DNA of 22,142 nt, from the NCBI GenBank assembly GCA_002937555.1, contig PTKB01000013.1, positions 1-22,142 on the forward strand, read 5' to 3'. Within the stretch, counting starts at the first letter, position 1, and each line of letters starts with the position of its first letter. The position numbers were made by a program, and so were the translations under genes. This stretch comes from Alphaproteobacteria bacterium MarineAlpha10_Bin2. GTDB taxonomy: Bacteria; Pseudomonadota; Alphaproteobacteria; UBA828. Shown here piece by piece: positions 1-7,005 of the stretch. The notes under the pieces were generated by a model. That model searched no databases, had not been told where the DNA came from, and was given only the letters and a program-made list of their open reading frames with translations.

Positions 1-150
1 CCTTACCAGTAAAAGCGTCTACCAGATAAGACCTTATAAGCTAATGATACAGCTATATATATATTTCACCGAAGCGGGTCTGACATATTTCTGACAAGAT
101 ACAATCTTCCACACACCGCGCCTCGTAAGCCCTCTTTTGAAAGGATGGAA

Positions 151-443
151 TGGTGCCGCATTGTAGGATCGAACTACAGACCTCTCCCTTCTGCGGTTGT
201 GGCTTTTCAACCAGCGAGAAAACTCGCTTTAACCGTTGGACTTTCCCTTAACCGTAGAACCGAACGGTTCCGTAGGTTCCCACCGTCAAGTCTCTGCACC
301 TTCTGCGTTTCACAGCTTGGCTCAGGATTGCCTTAGACTTTGGTCCTTAGGTTTCCCTGAGTTTGATGGGTTTTCATCTCAGCCTTTCGGCTGAAAGAGG
401 CAATTACTACCAAGGGAGTGCTCTACCACTGAGCTAATGCGGC
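151..443 (-). tRNA. tRNA-Thr(GGU), interrupted by a group I intron
   Basis: Threonine tRNA read right to left. The 5' exon is 443-409 and the 3' exon is 190-151. The seven-base acceptor strands (443-437 and 161-155) pair perfectly. The D stem is GCTC/GAGC, the anticodon stem CTCCC/GGGAG and the T stem TGTAG/CTACA with loop TTCGATC. The discriminator is A, and CCA is encoded (153-151). Joining the exons gives the anticodon loop TTGGTAA, so the anticodon is GGU with A37. The joined loop and the AGGTC variable region match bacterial tRNA-Thr(GGU). The break lies between tRNA positions 36 and 37. The spliced tRNA would be 75 nt including CCA. Without the intron the cloverleaf is complete, so the gene should be functional if splicing works. 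Confidence 0.93.
191..408 (-). ncRNA. Group I self-splicing intron (218 nt, no ORF) in tRNA-Thr
   Basis: The canonical core can be folded by eye on the minus strand (plus-strand coordinates). P1 is 411-399, where the last exon base U409 forms the expected U-G wobble with intron G401. P2 is 394-379, a stem capped by GAAA. P3 pairs 370-365 with 284-279. P4 pairs 361-356 (CUCAGG) with 326-321 (CCUGAG). P6/P6a lies at about 323-297. P7 pairs 292-288 (GACUU) with 243-239. P8 is 270-257 and P9 is 227-214 (GCGAG, UUUU loop, CUCGC). The last intron base (191) is the terminal G. The P, Q, R and S elements resemble the compact IC3-type introns of bacterial tRNA-Leu, tRNA-Arg and tRNA-Ile genes. There is no room for a homing endonuclease. 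The subgroup assignment is by resemblance only. Confidence 0.92.
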
Positions 444-462
444 ACTACGGCAGAAATATCAG

Positions 463-490
463 AAAAAACCGCACCATTAAACGGTTTTTT
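463..490. terminator. Symmetrical A/T-tailed hairpin, bidirectional terminator
   Basis: AAAAAACCG (463-471) pairs with CGGTTTTTT (482-490) around a ten-base loop, so both strands read as a stem ending in a T run. It lies just upstream of the minus-strand tRNA gene and could isolate that gene from transcription arriving from the right. No gene upstream on the plus strand uses it. Confidence 0.55.
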
Positions 491-605
491 CCAATCGCTT
501 CAGATAGCGACAATTTTCCGCCTCTAAGCTGTCAGGATCGCAAGCGCAAAGGCGTAACAAGTTGTGCTTTTCAAGCAGATGCTCTTGCCACCAGACTGAC
601 GTACC

Positions 606-650
606 TCTGATGCTCATCCATCAGACCAGCTTCACCACGAAGGCTGGTCT
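606..650. repeat. Two tandem perfect inverted repeats at the break of the cyclase gene
   Basis: TCTGATG (606-612) pairs with CATCAGA (619-625) over a six-base loop. Overlapping it by three bases, AGACCAGC (623-630) pairs with GCTGGTCT (643-650), with an inner TTC/GAA extension. The second repeat ends where recognisable cyclase coding sequence begins. There is no T run, so an ordinary terminator is unlikely. The remaining sequence from 491 to 605 shows no gene, RNA or repeat that I can support. Confidence 0.6.
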
Positions 651-1554
651 CTATCTATTACGTCAAGGAAGAAGCGCAGCGGCGCGAGGTGAGGCGCGCC
701 TTTGGCCATCACATCGCCCCCGAACTGGTGGAACAGCTGGCCAACGACACCAATAAGCTCAATCTCGGCGGCGAAATCCGGCAAATGTCGATCCTATTCA
801 GTGACGTTCGCGGGTTCACCAAAATTGCCGAGCAACTGCGCGGCGATCCGGCCAGCCTGACCCGTCTGCTCAATATGTATTTCACCAAGATGACCGACCG
901 CATTCTAGAAAATGGCGGCACGATCGATAAATATATGGGGGATGCCGTCATGGCGTTCTGGAATGCGCCGCTCGACGATCCAGAGCATGCGCGCCATTGC
1001 TGTGACGCCGCGTTGGAGATGCTGGACGGGGTGGCCAAGCTCAACGTCAAACTATCCGATGAAGCGGAACAAGAAGGGCGCACCCATGTTCCCATGCGGA
1101 TTGGCATCGGCCTCAATACCGGAGATTGTCTGGTCGGGAATTTTGGATCTGAGCATCGGCTCAACTATTCGGTCATGGGCGATGCGGTCAACGTGGCCTC
1201 GCGCCTGGAAGGCCAAAAAAAACCTATGGCATTACCGTTATCGCCGGCCAGGAAACGCTTAATCTGGTGCCCGAATATGCGGCGCTCGAACTCGATTTAA
1301 TTCAGGTGCAGGGCCGCCAGGAAATGGCGGATTCGGAGGAATTCAAGACACACAAACAGAATCACGACGCGTTCCTCGCCGCCTACCGTGCCCAGGACTG
1401 GAATAAGGCGCGTGACATCCTCGCGCACTGCCGGGAGTCGGATCGTCAAGGCCTCGACCAACTCTATGACGTTTACGCCGCTCGGGTGGAAGAATATTCC
1501 AACAATCCGGCCATAGACGATTGGGATGGCATCTATGTCGCGCAGAACAAATGA
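647..1554 (+). pseudogene. Class III adenylate/guanylate cyclase, 5'-truncated and frameshifted
   Basis: Remnant of a class III nucleotide cyclase, which would make cAMP or cGMP. Cyclase-like reading starts at about 647-660 with the charged linker (YYVKEEAQRR) that normally follows a transmembrane segment, often behind a CHASE2 sensor. No sensor, membrane segment or proper start codon precedes it. A GTG at 689 is the only nearby start. The catalytic domain keeps the metal-binding FSDVRGF motif, the GGTIDKYMGDAVMAFW motif and VMGDAVNVASRLEG. At an eight-A run (1215-1222) the frame breaks: the current frame ends at 1300, while homology continues in the -1 frame (TYGITVIAGQETLNLVPEY) to the stop at 1554. 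The C-terminal part also appears to lack a short segment normally found after VQGRQE, judged from memory of the family. It is most likely a decaying gene. A consensus error could explain the frameshift but not the missing 5' half. Confidence 0.85.
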
Positions 1555-1749
1555 TGGCATCGCCGCCGGGGCGCGAAGGTGAATTGTACGCAGACATAAC
1601 CCCACCCAATTACTCAACTACCAGTAAAGCTGTGATATTGTGCTCTACGCGAGCGCAAGCAGGAGACCAACCGCGCCGGCAACGGTGCACAAATAGGAGT
1701 AGAAAGCGAATTGTACAGATCGAATCAGCAGGGGCACCCATCGGAGCAG

Positions 1750-2565
1750 ATGGAGACTTCGGTGAGTAGCGGAGAGATCGTCGAACGCAGCATTAAAATT
1801 CACGGCCCGGATGAGTTTGCAGCAATGCGCAAGGCCGGCCGATTGGCGGCCGAAATCCTCGACTTTATTACACCTTACGTGGTTCCCGGCGTGAGTACGG
1901 ACGAACTTGACCGTTTGTGCGACGACATGACAGTCGCCGAAGGCGCTATTTCGGCGCCGCTCGGTTACCGCGGATATCCCAAATCAATCTGCACGTCGAT
2001 AAATCATGTGGTCTGCCACGGTATTCCGAGTGAGAAGCGCCTGCAAAATGGCGACATTGTTAATATCGATGTCACGGTGATCGTCGACGGCTGGCACGGC
2101 GATTCAAGCCGCATGTTTTATGCCGGCAAACCCGCGGCGAAAGCGCGCCGACTGGTCGATATCACCTATGAATCCATGATGCTCGGGATCGCCGCGGCCG
2201 GGCCGGACGCCACGCTCGGCGATATCGGACATGCCATACAAAGCTACGCCGAGGGTCATCGATGCAGTGTGGTGCGGGATTTTTGCGGCCATGGCATCGG
2301 CCGCATCTTCCATGACGCACCCAATGTCGTGCATTATGGCGAAGCAGGGAACGGTCTGAAGCTCAAGCAAGGCATGTTTTTCACCATCGAGCCGATGATT
2401 AATTTGGGAACTTGGCAGGTGAAGCTCTTAAAGGATGGCTGGACGGCGGTGACGAAAGACCGTTCGCTATCGGCTCAATTCGAGCATTCCATCGGCATCA
2501 CCGCCGATGGCGTCGAAATATTCACATCGTCGCCGGCGGGCTATACCAAGCCGCCCTACGATTGA
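1750..2565 (+). CDS. map: Methionine aminopeptidase, type I
   Basis: Cytosolic metalloprotease that removes the initiator methionine from new proteins. From the ATG at 1750 it is 271 residues. The five metal ligands of the pita-bread fold are present: D107 (NIDVTV), D118 (WHGDSSR), H181 (CGHGIG), E214 (TIEPMI) and E245 (QFEHS). The substrate-binding H90 (VVCHGIP) is there too. Length and C-terminus are complete. The start is uncertain: ATG 1750 has GGAG only three bases upstream, while GTG 1762 has GGAG at a better distance. The open frame reaches back to 1711, but those extra residues look unlike the family. The gene is followed directly by radC. The 195 bases upstream (1555-1749) hold no gene and no promoter that I can call with confidence. 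Confidence 0.96.
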   Translation: METSVSSGEIVERSIKIHGPDEFAAMRKAGRLAAEILDFITPYVVPGVSTDELDRLCDDMTVAEGAISAPLGYRGYPKSICTSINHVVCHGIPSEKRLQNGDIVNIDVTVIVDGWHGDSSRMFYAGKPAAKARRLVDITYESMMLGIAAAGPDATLGDIGHAIQSYAEGHRCSVVRDFCGHGIGRIFHDAPNVVHYGEAGNGLKLKQGMFFTIEPMINLGTWQVKLLKDGWTAVTKDRSLSAQFEHSIGITADGVEIFTSSPAGYTKPPYD

Positions 2566-2614
2566 AACCTGCCGGACCGGTCTGGACTCGCTGCCGCGGA
2601 AGGTTGATCACACC

Positions 2615-3295
2615 GTGTCGGAAAAAGCGCATTATACCGGCCATCGGCAACGGCTCAGGGAGCGCTTCGCCAAAGCCGGCGCAGAGGGCCTGGCGGATTA
2701 CGAATTGATCGAACTATTGCTGTTTGGCGCCCTGCCGCGCGGCGATGTTAAACCGCTCGCCAAGAACCTGCTCGCGCGCTTCGGCAGCGTCGGCGCTGTT
2801 CTCGCGGCGGAGCCGAGAGCCCTGGGGGAAGTGGACGGCGCCGGCCAGGCGGTCGTGCACGCGCTGAAACTGGCCGAGGCCGCGGCGATCAGGATGCTCG
2901 GCGATCAGCTCAGGGACCGGCCCGTGATCGCCAATTGGAAGGCGCTTCTCGACTATTGTAAGGCCAGCCTGGCGCACAAAATGAACGAACAATTCCACGT
3001 TCTGTTTTTGGACAACAACAACTCGCTGATCGCGGACGAAACGCAGCAAAAAGGCACGGTCAACCACGTGCCGCTCTATCCGCGCGAGGTAATCAAGCGG
3101 GCATTGGAGCTCAACGCATCGGCAATCATACTCGTCCACAATCATCCGAGCGGAGATTCGACGCCCTCGCCCGCCGATATCGAAATGACGGAAGAAGTTT
3201 GCGATGCGGGCAAAAAACTGGGAATTTCCTTGCACGACCACTTGATCATCAGCCGCAACGGCCATAGTTCTTTTAAATCGTTAGGCTTGTTGTAA
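2615..3295 (+). CDS. radC: RadC family JAB/MPN-domain protein
   Basis: RadC/UPF0758 protein of 226 residues from the GTG at 2615. An N-terminal helix-hairpin-helix-like region (about 10-95) precedes the JAB/MPN metalloprotease-like domain (about 105-226). The JAMM residues are E125 (NEQFHV) and H175, H177, S185 and D188 in HNHPSGDSTPSPAD. The original link to DNA repair is doubtful in the literature and the true activity is unknown. The GTG is chosen because family similarity begins there and GGAAGG lies 11 bases upstream. A longer open frame from 2507 would overlap map and adds an arginine-rich stretch unlike the family. The gap from map is 49 bases, so co-transcription is likely. Confidence 0.93.
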   Translation: MSEKAHYTGHRQRLRERFAKAGAEGLADYELIELLLFGALPRGDVKPLAKNLLARFGSVGAVLAAEPRALGEVDGAGQAVVHALKLAEAAAIRMLGDQLRDRPVIANWKALLDYCKASLAHKMNEQFHVLFLDNNNSLIADETQQKGTVNHVPLYPREVIKRALELNASAIILVHNHPSGDSTPSPADIEMTEEVCDAGKKLGISLHDHLIISRNGHSSFKSLGLL

Positions 3296-3314
3296 CCCAA
3301 CTCGAAAGGCCGGC

Positions 3315-3910
3315 ATGAAGCATCACTTCCGCTCGCGGTCGATATTCATATCTGCGGCGGCAGCTTTGTGCATGCTGTTCATGACCTCAAGCGATGGCGC
3401 CGCAAAAAGCGAGGATGAGCTGACCGGCCTTCGCGGCATCCGCTGGGGCATGAGCGTTACCGATGCAATCGCACTGTTCGGGCGTTCGGTTTTGGTTCAA
3501 CAGACAAAAACTTTTATCTCGGGCTGTTATGTCGAATATGCCATTCCCATTCGCCTGCTCGACGAAGACTGGTTCATCTGGCTGTGCGAAGCGGAGGATG
3601 AACCCGTTGTCGTGGCCCTCAATTTCGAATCCGCCCACCGCCACACCAAACATTTCGACGCGTTCCTGCTTTCGTTGAAGCCTACGGCCCCGCGCATAGT
3701 TACTGGCACACCTGCCACAATGTGAACTGGAACAAGACGGTTCAATATGACTGGTATTTCCCAGATTTGAGAATCAGCCTGGTGGACCGGGACGAGCCGG
3801 CCAATTGGGTCGTCATGCGCTATGAGCCCCCTTCCAACAAAGTGGAATGCGGCCCCGGCGTCTGTATCGAACCGCCGCTTGATTTGCGGCGCGAAGTCGC
3901 ACCGGGATAG
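3315..3910 (+). pseudogene. Exported protein of unknown function, split by a frameshift
   Basis: I do not recognise this family. The first part (ATG 3315) opens with a basic stretch and a hydrophobic core, followed by SSDGAA near residue 30, which looks like a Sec signal peptide. It continues with LRGIRWGMSVTDAIALFG, a pattern seen in small periplasmic proteins. The frame runs to a stop at 3723, but from about 3675 it looks wrong. The -1 frame reads EAYGPAHSYWHTCHNVNWNK and continues without a stop to 3910 (MRYEPPSNKVECGPGVCIEP). One missing base between about 3660 and 3680 explains this, and the joined protein would be about 198 residues with several cysteines. It is 19 bases after radC. It is either a genuine pseudogene or a consensus error. 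Confidence 0.7.
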
Positions 3911-3945
3911 CCGCGCGGACGTTCGCGGCGCGGCCAGTCCGGGCG

Positions 3946-4713
3946 TCAGGCGTCGGCGCTTTTTGCCGCCGCGTCCATCATGTCGCGCAACATCGAAGGC
4001 TTGGGAACGCTCGGCTTGGGATAGGCCTTGCGGCTGTGGGTAAGGCCGAGACCGAGGAACATTTCCGCCATTTTGTAAGTGAGCGGGCCGGGATTGATCA
4101 CCGGCACCGGCAGGTTTGCCGCCATATGGCCATGCGCCTGATGCATGGTGGTCGAGCCGAGGAGAATCACTTCCGCGCCGTCTTCTTCGATGCATTGGGT
4201 GGCGCATTCGACGAGCTTGGGAAACACCACTTCTTCTTTGCCGCCGAGCAGATTGGCGACGTCCGGCATGACGTTGATCGAGCGCACGGAAGCGAGGCGG
4301 TCATTCATGCCGTACTCCTGCGCGGTTTTCTTATACAAGGGAATCCACCCGTCCCATTGCGTGACGACGGAAAACCGGTTGCCCAACATCAGCGCCATCA
4401 GATAGGAGGCGCGGCCCGGCCCGATCACCGGGATATCTAGCACCGAGCGCATGGCGTTCATGCCGGAATCGCTCATGGTGTCGATACAAACCGCGTCATA
4501 GCCATCGTCCTGGGCGGTCATCGCCGCTTCGAACAGGGCGACATCGCCCAACAGATAATCGTGATAGCAATCGAGAATTGCCGGACCCGCCTTGACGCCG
4601 CGAAAATCGAAATCGATATCCGGGCCGAACTTGACCGAATCGAGTTGCGAGCGGCGATTATCGATCCCATCGTCATCGAAGGCGAAGGGAACGATTACCA
4701 ATACTTTGGCCAT
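3946..4713 (-). CDS. Asp/Glu/hydantoin racemase-family protein lacking both catalytic cysteines
   Basis: This 255-residue protein has the Asp/Glu racemase fold seen in hydantoin racemases, maleate isomerases and arylmalonate decarboxylases. It aligns end to end with the paralogue at 8834-9601. The two positions that carry catalytic cysteines in hydantoin racemase are T79 (in CIDTMSDSG) and S187 (in LLGSTTMHQ). Another cysteine, C76, lies three residues before the first site. Two-base racemisation through a cysteine pair is therefore unlikely, and a lyase, isomerase or binding role is possible. The start ATG at 4713 has AGGGAG six bases upstream. The frame stays open to 4983, but the extra residues do not look like the family. 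It is transcribed divergently from hyuA, which suggests a shared control region and pathway. Confidence 0.88.
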   Translation of the reverse strand: MAKVLVIVPFAFDDDGIDNRRSQLDSVKFGPDIDFDFRGVKAGPAILDCYHDYLLGDVALFEAAMTAQDDGYDAVCIDTMSDSGMNAMRSVLDIPVIGPGRASYLMALMLGNRFSVVTQWDGWIPLYKKTAQEYGMNDRLASVRSINVMPDVANLLGGKEEVVFPKLVECATQCIEEDGAEVILLGSTTMHQAHGHMAANLPVPVINPGPLTYKMAEMFLGLGLTHSRKAYPKPSVPKPSMLRDMMDAAAKSADA

Positions 4714-4848
4714 GACGATCTCCCTGAACGTTGTCATTGGTGGCGAATAATTTGTCCGGACATGATGCCCCATTCCGCGTCGCCTGGAAAGCGCAAGCCG
4801 CCCGCGCCGTTTAGTTCGGGCGATCGAAAGGCGCGGGCATACCCGTTC

Positions 4849-4877
4849 TTGACTGCGGCAGGGCCGGGTCCCAAACT
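4849..4877 (+). promoter_or_regulatory. Candidate sigma-70 promoter for the hyu transcription unit
   Basis: TTGACT (4849-4854) and CAAACT (4872-4877) are 17 bases apart, in the 217-base divergent gap between the racemase gene and hyuA, about 50 bases before the hyuA start. The -10 box is a moderate match. This is a reading by eye only. Confidence 0.35.
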
Positions 4878-4930
4878 GCGCGCGGCGCGGCGAATATTCG
4901 CTCCGCGCGCACGACAAATGGCAGGAATCC

Positions 4931-7000
4931 ATGAAACTGATTGGCGTCGATGTCGGCGGCACGTTTACCGACTTGATCATCACCGACAGCGATACGCGGC
5001 AGACCGAAATTCATAAGGTTCCGACCACGCCCGAGGATCCGAGCATCGGCGCGACCGAGGGTATAACCGAGCTGTGCGCGCGCAGCGGCATCGAGCCGGG
5101 CGCCATCGATCACGTGTTTCACGGCACCACCATCGCCACCAATGCCGTTCTGCAGTATGACGGCGCGCGAACCGGCATGATCACCAGCGAAGGCTACCGC
5201 GACATCATCCATATCGGCCGCCACCAGCGGCCCGAGAATTACTCGATCATGCAGGATATTCCCTGGCAGTCGCGCCCGCTGGTGCGCCGGCGCCACCGCA
5301 AGACGGTTCCGGAGCGCCTGACGCCGCCCTCGGGCGAGGTGCTGGTGGCGCTCGACGAAGAAGCGGTGCGCAGGGCGGCGCGCGAATTCAAGGCGGCCGG
5401 CGTCGAAGCCATCGCCATTTGTTTTCTGTTTTCCTATCTCGAACCCAAGCACGAGCGGCGCGCGAGAGAGATCGTACTCGAGGAATATCCCGAAGCCTTC
5501 GTCGCCACGTCGGCGCGCGTGGCACCGCAGTTCCGCGAATTCGAGCGCTTTACCACTGCCGCCATGAACGCCTTTATCGGCCCCAAGGTGCGCACCTATG
5601 TGCAGCGCTTCGACCGCCAACTGAAGCAAGCCGGGTTGACCGCCGAGTTGCACATCATGGGCTCGAATGGCGGCGTGGCGACGGCGCAAACGGTGGCCGA
5701 ACTGCCGGTGGTCACGCTCCTCTCCGGGCCGGCGGCGGGCGTGATGGGCGGCGCCTGGACGGCGGCGCTCTCCGGGCGCAGCCGCCTCATTACTTTCGAC
5801 GTCGGCGGCACAAGCGCCGATATCGGTATCGTCATCGACGGGCAATACAGCGAAGCCACGGCGCGCGACACCTGGATCGGCGGATATCCGATCCTCGTCG
5901 CCATGATCGATATCGGCACCATCGGTGCCGGCGGCGGCTCGATTGCCCATGTCGACGCCGGCGGCGGCTTTAAAGTGGGACCGCAAAGCGCCGGCGCGCG
6001 GCCCGGCCCGGCCTGCTATGGTTTTGGCGGCGAGGCGCCGACGGTAACCGATGCCAACCTCGCGCTCGGCCGCCTGGACGCCGACAATTTCCTCGGCGGC
6101 AGCATGGCGCTCGACGAGAGCGCCGCCGAGAAAGTCATCGACGGCCTCGCCGAGCGCCTCGGAATCGAGCGCTTCGAAGCCGCCGAGGGCGTGCTCACCA
6201 TCATGAACAGCAACATGGCCAACGCCATTCGCGCCAAGACGGTGCAAAAGGGCATCGACCCGCGCGGCTTTTCCCTCGTCGCCTTCGGCGGCGCCGGACC
6301 GCTGCACGGCGCCGAAGTGGCCGATCTGCTCGGCATCCCCGAGGTCGTCGTGCCGCCGCATCCGGGCATCACTTCGGCGGCCGGCCTCCTGACCACCGAC
6401 CTCAAATACGATCAGATCAAGACCGAGTTTCAGGTCAAGGGCACGGTCGACCTCGACAAGATCAACCGGGACTTTCAGGCGATCAGCAACGAGTTGCTCG
6501 AGCAGTTCGCCTCCGACGGGCTGGCGGAGGCCGAGGTCAAACAGCGTCGATATGGCGATCTCCGCTATGTCGGCCAGGGCTATGAACTGCGCGTCGCGAT
6601 CCCCGAAGGCGCGCTCGACGATGCGGCGCTGGAGCAGGTCTGGCAGGCCTTCCACGAGCTGCACGAACAGGAGTACGGGCATTTTTTCAGCGACAGCCCA
6701 ATCGAGATCGTCAATATCCGCCTCACCGGCGTCGGCAAGATGCCGAAGATCGCCGCCCCGCCCGAGCCGATCGGAGGCTCGCTCGATTCCGCGCAAGTGA
6801 AGACGGCGACGTCGGTGTTCCGCGTCGACGGCGCCCTGCAGCGGCTGGAAACGAAATTCTATATCCGTGCTAAGCTGCCGCTGGAGACCGCCTTCGACGG
6901 CCCGGCGGTGATCCTGCAGAAAGACGCCACCACGGTGGTGCCGCCCGGCTGGTCCGCCAGCTTGGACAAGGGCGCGAATTTGATACTGACGAAAGGCTGA
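4931..7000 (+). CDS. hyuA: Hydantoinase/oxoprolinase subunit A (HyuA-like)
   Basis: Subunit A of an ATP-dependent hydantoinase/5-oxoprolinase-type enzyme, 689 residues, the normal length for a stand-alone A subunit. The N-terminal domain has the sugar-kinase-like phosphate loop DVGGTFTD (7-14). A second ATPase motif, FDVGGTSAD (289-297), marks the main hydantoinase A domain (about 200-490), followed by a C-terminal domain (about 505-685). In the family, A and B together couple ATP hydrolysis to ring opening of N-methylhydantoin or 5-oxoproline, and relatives carboxylate acetone or acetophenone. The substrate cannot be read from sequence. ATG 4931 has AGGA five bases upstream. It is followed five bases later by subunit B. 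Confidence 0.94.
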   Translation: MKLIGVDVGGTFTDLIITDSDTRQTEIHKVPTTPEDPSIGATEGITELCARSGIEPGAIDHVFHGTTIATNAVLQYDGARTGMITSEGYRDIIHIGRHQRPENYSIMQDIPWQSRPLVRRRHRKTVPERLTPPSGEVLVALDEEAVRRAAREFKAAGVEAIAICFLFSYLEPKHERRAREIVLEEYPEAFVATSARVAPQFREFERFTTAAMNAFIGPKVRTYVQRFDRQLKQAGLTAELHIMGSNGGVATAQTVAELPVVTLLSGPAAGVMGGAWTAALSGRSRLITFDVGGTSADIGIVIDGQYSEATARDTWIGGYPILVAMIDIGTIGAGGGSIAHVDAGGGFKVGPQSAGARPGPACYGFGGEAPTVTDANLALGRLDADNFLGGSMALDESAAEKVIDGLAERLGIERFEAAEGVLTIMNSNMANAIRAKTVQKGIDPRGFSLVAFGGAGPLHGAEVADLLGIPEVVVPPHPGITSAAGLLTTDLKYDQIKTEFQVKGTVDLDKINRDFQAISNELLEQFASDGLAEAEVKQRRYGDLRYVGQGYELRVAIPEGALDDAALEQVWQAFHELHEQEYGHFFSDSPIEIVNIRLTGVGKMPKIAAPPEPIGGSLDSAQVKTATSVFRVDGALQRLETKFYIRAKLPLETAFDGPAVILQKDATTVVPPGWSASLDKGANLILTKG

Positions 7001-7005
7001 AACTT

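Noticed and set aside
1..45. Possible second tRNA on the minus strand (D-arm-like GGTAGACGC followed by an anticodon-like stretch)
   Set aside because: The stretch is cut by the window edge and the anticodon stem does not pair properly in any register I tried. The 3' half cannot be seen.
145..336. 63-residue open frame on the plus strand
   Set aside because: It lies entirely over the antisense of the tRNA 3' exon and intron, where the structure explains the sequence fully.
1587..1715. Repeated GAATTGTAC and a TACCAGTAAA copy also found near position 4
   Set aside because: Nine- and ten-base matches without surrounding similarity; chance is a sufficient explanation.
3910..3934. GC-rich hairpin between the exported protein gene and the convergent racemase gene
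   Set aside because: A seven-base stem with an 11-base loop and no T run; not convincing as a terminator in DNA this GC-rich.
4811..6796. 661-residue open frame antisense to hyuA
   Set aside because: Shadow of the high-GC hyuA gene. The composition is Ala/Arg/Gly/Asp-rich with no family features, while hyuA has clear motifs.
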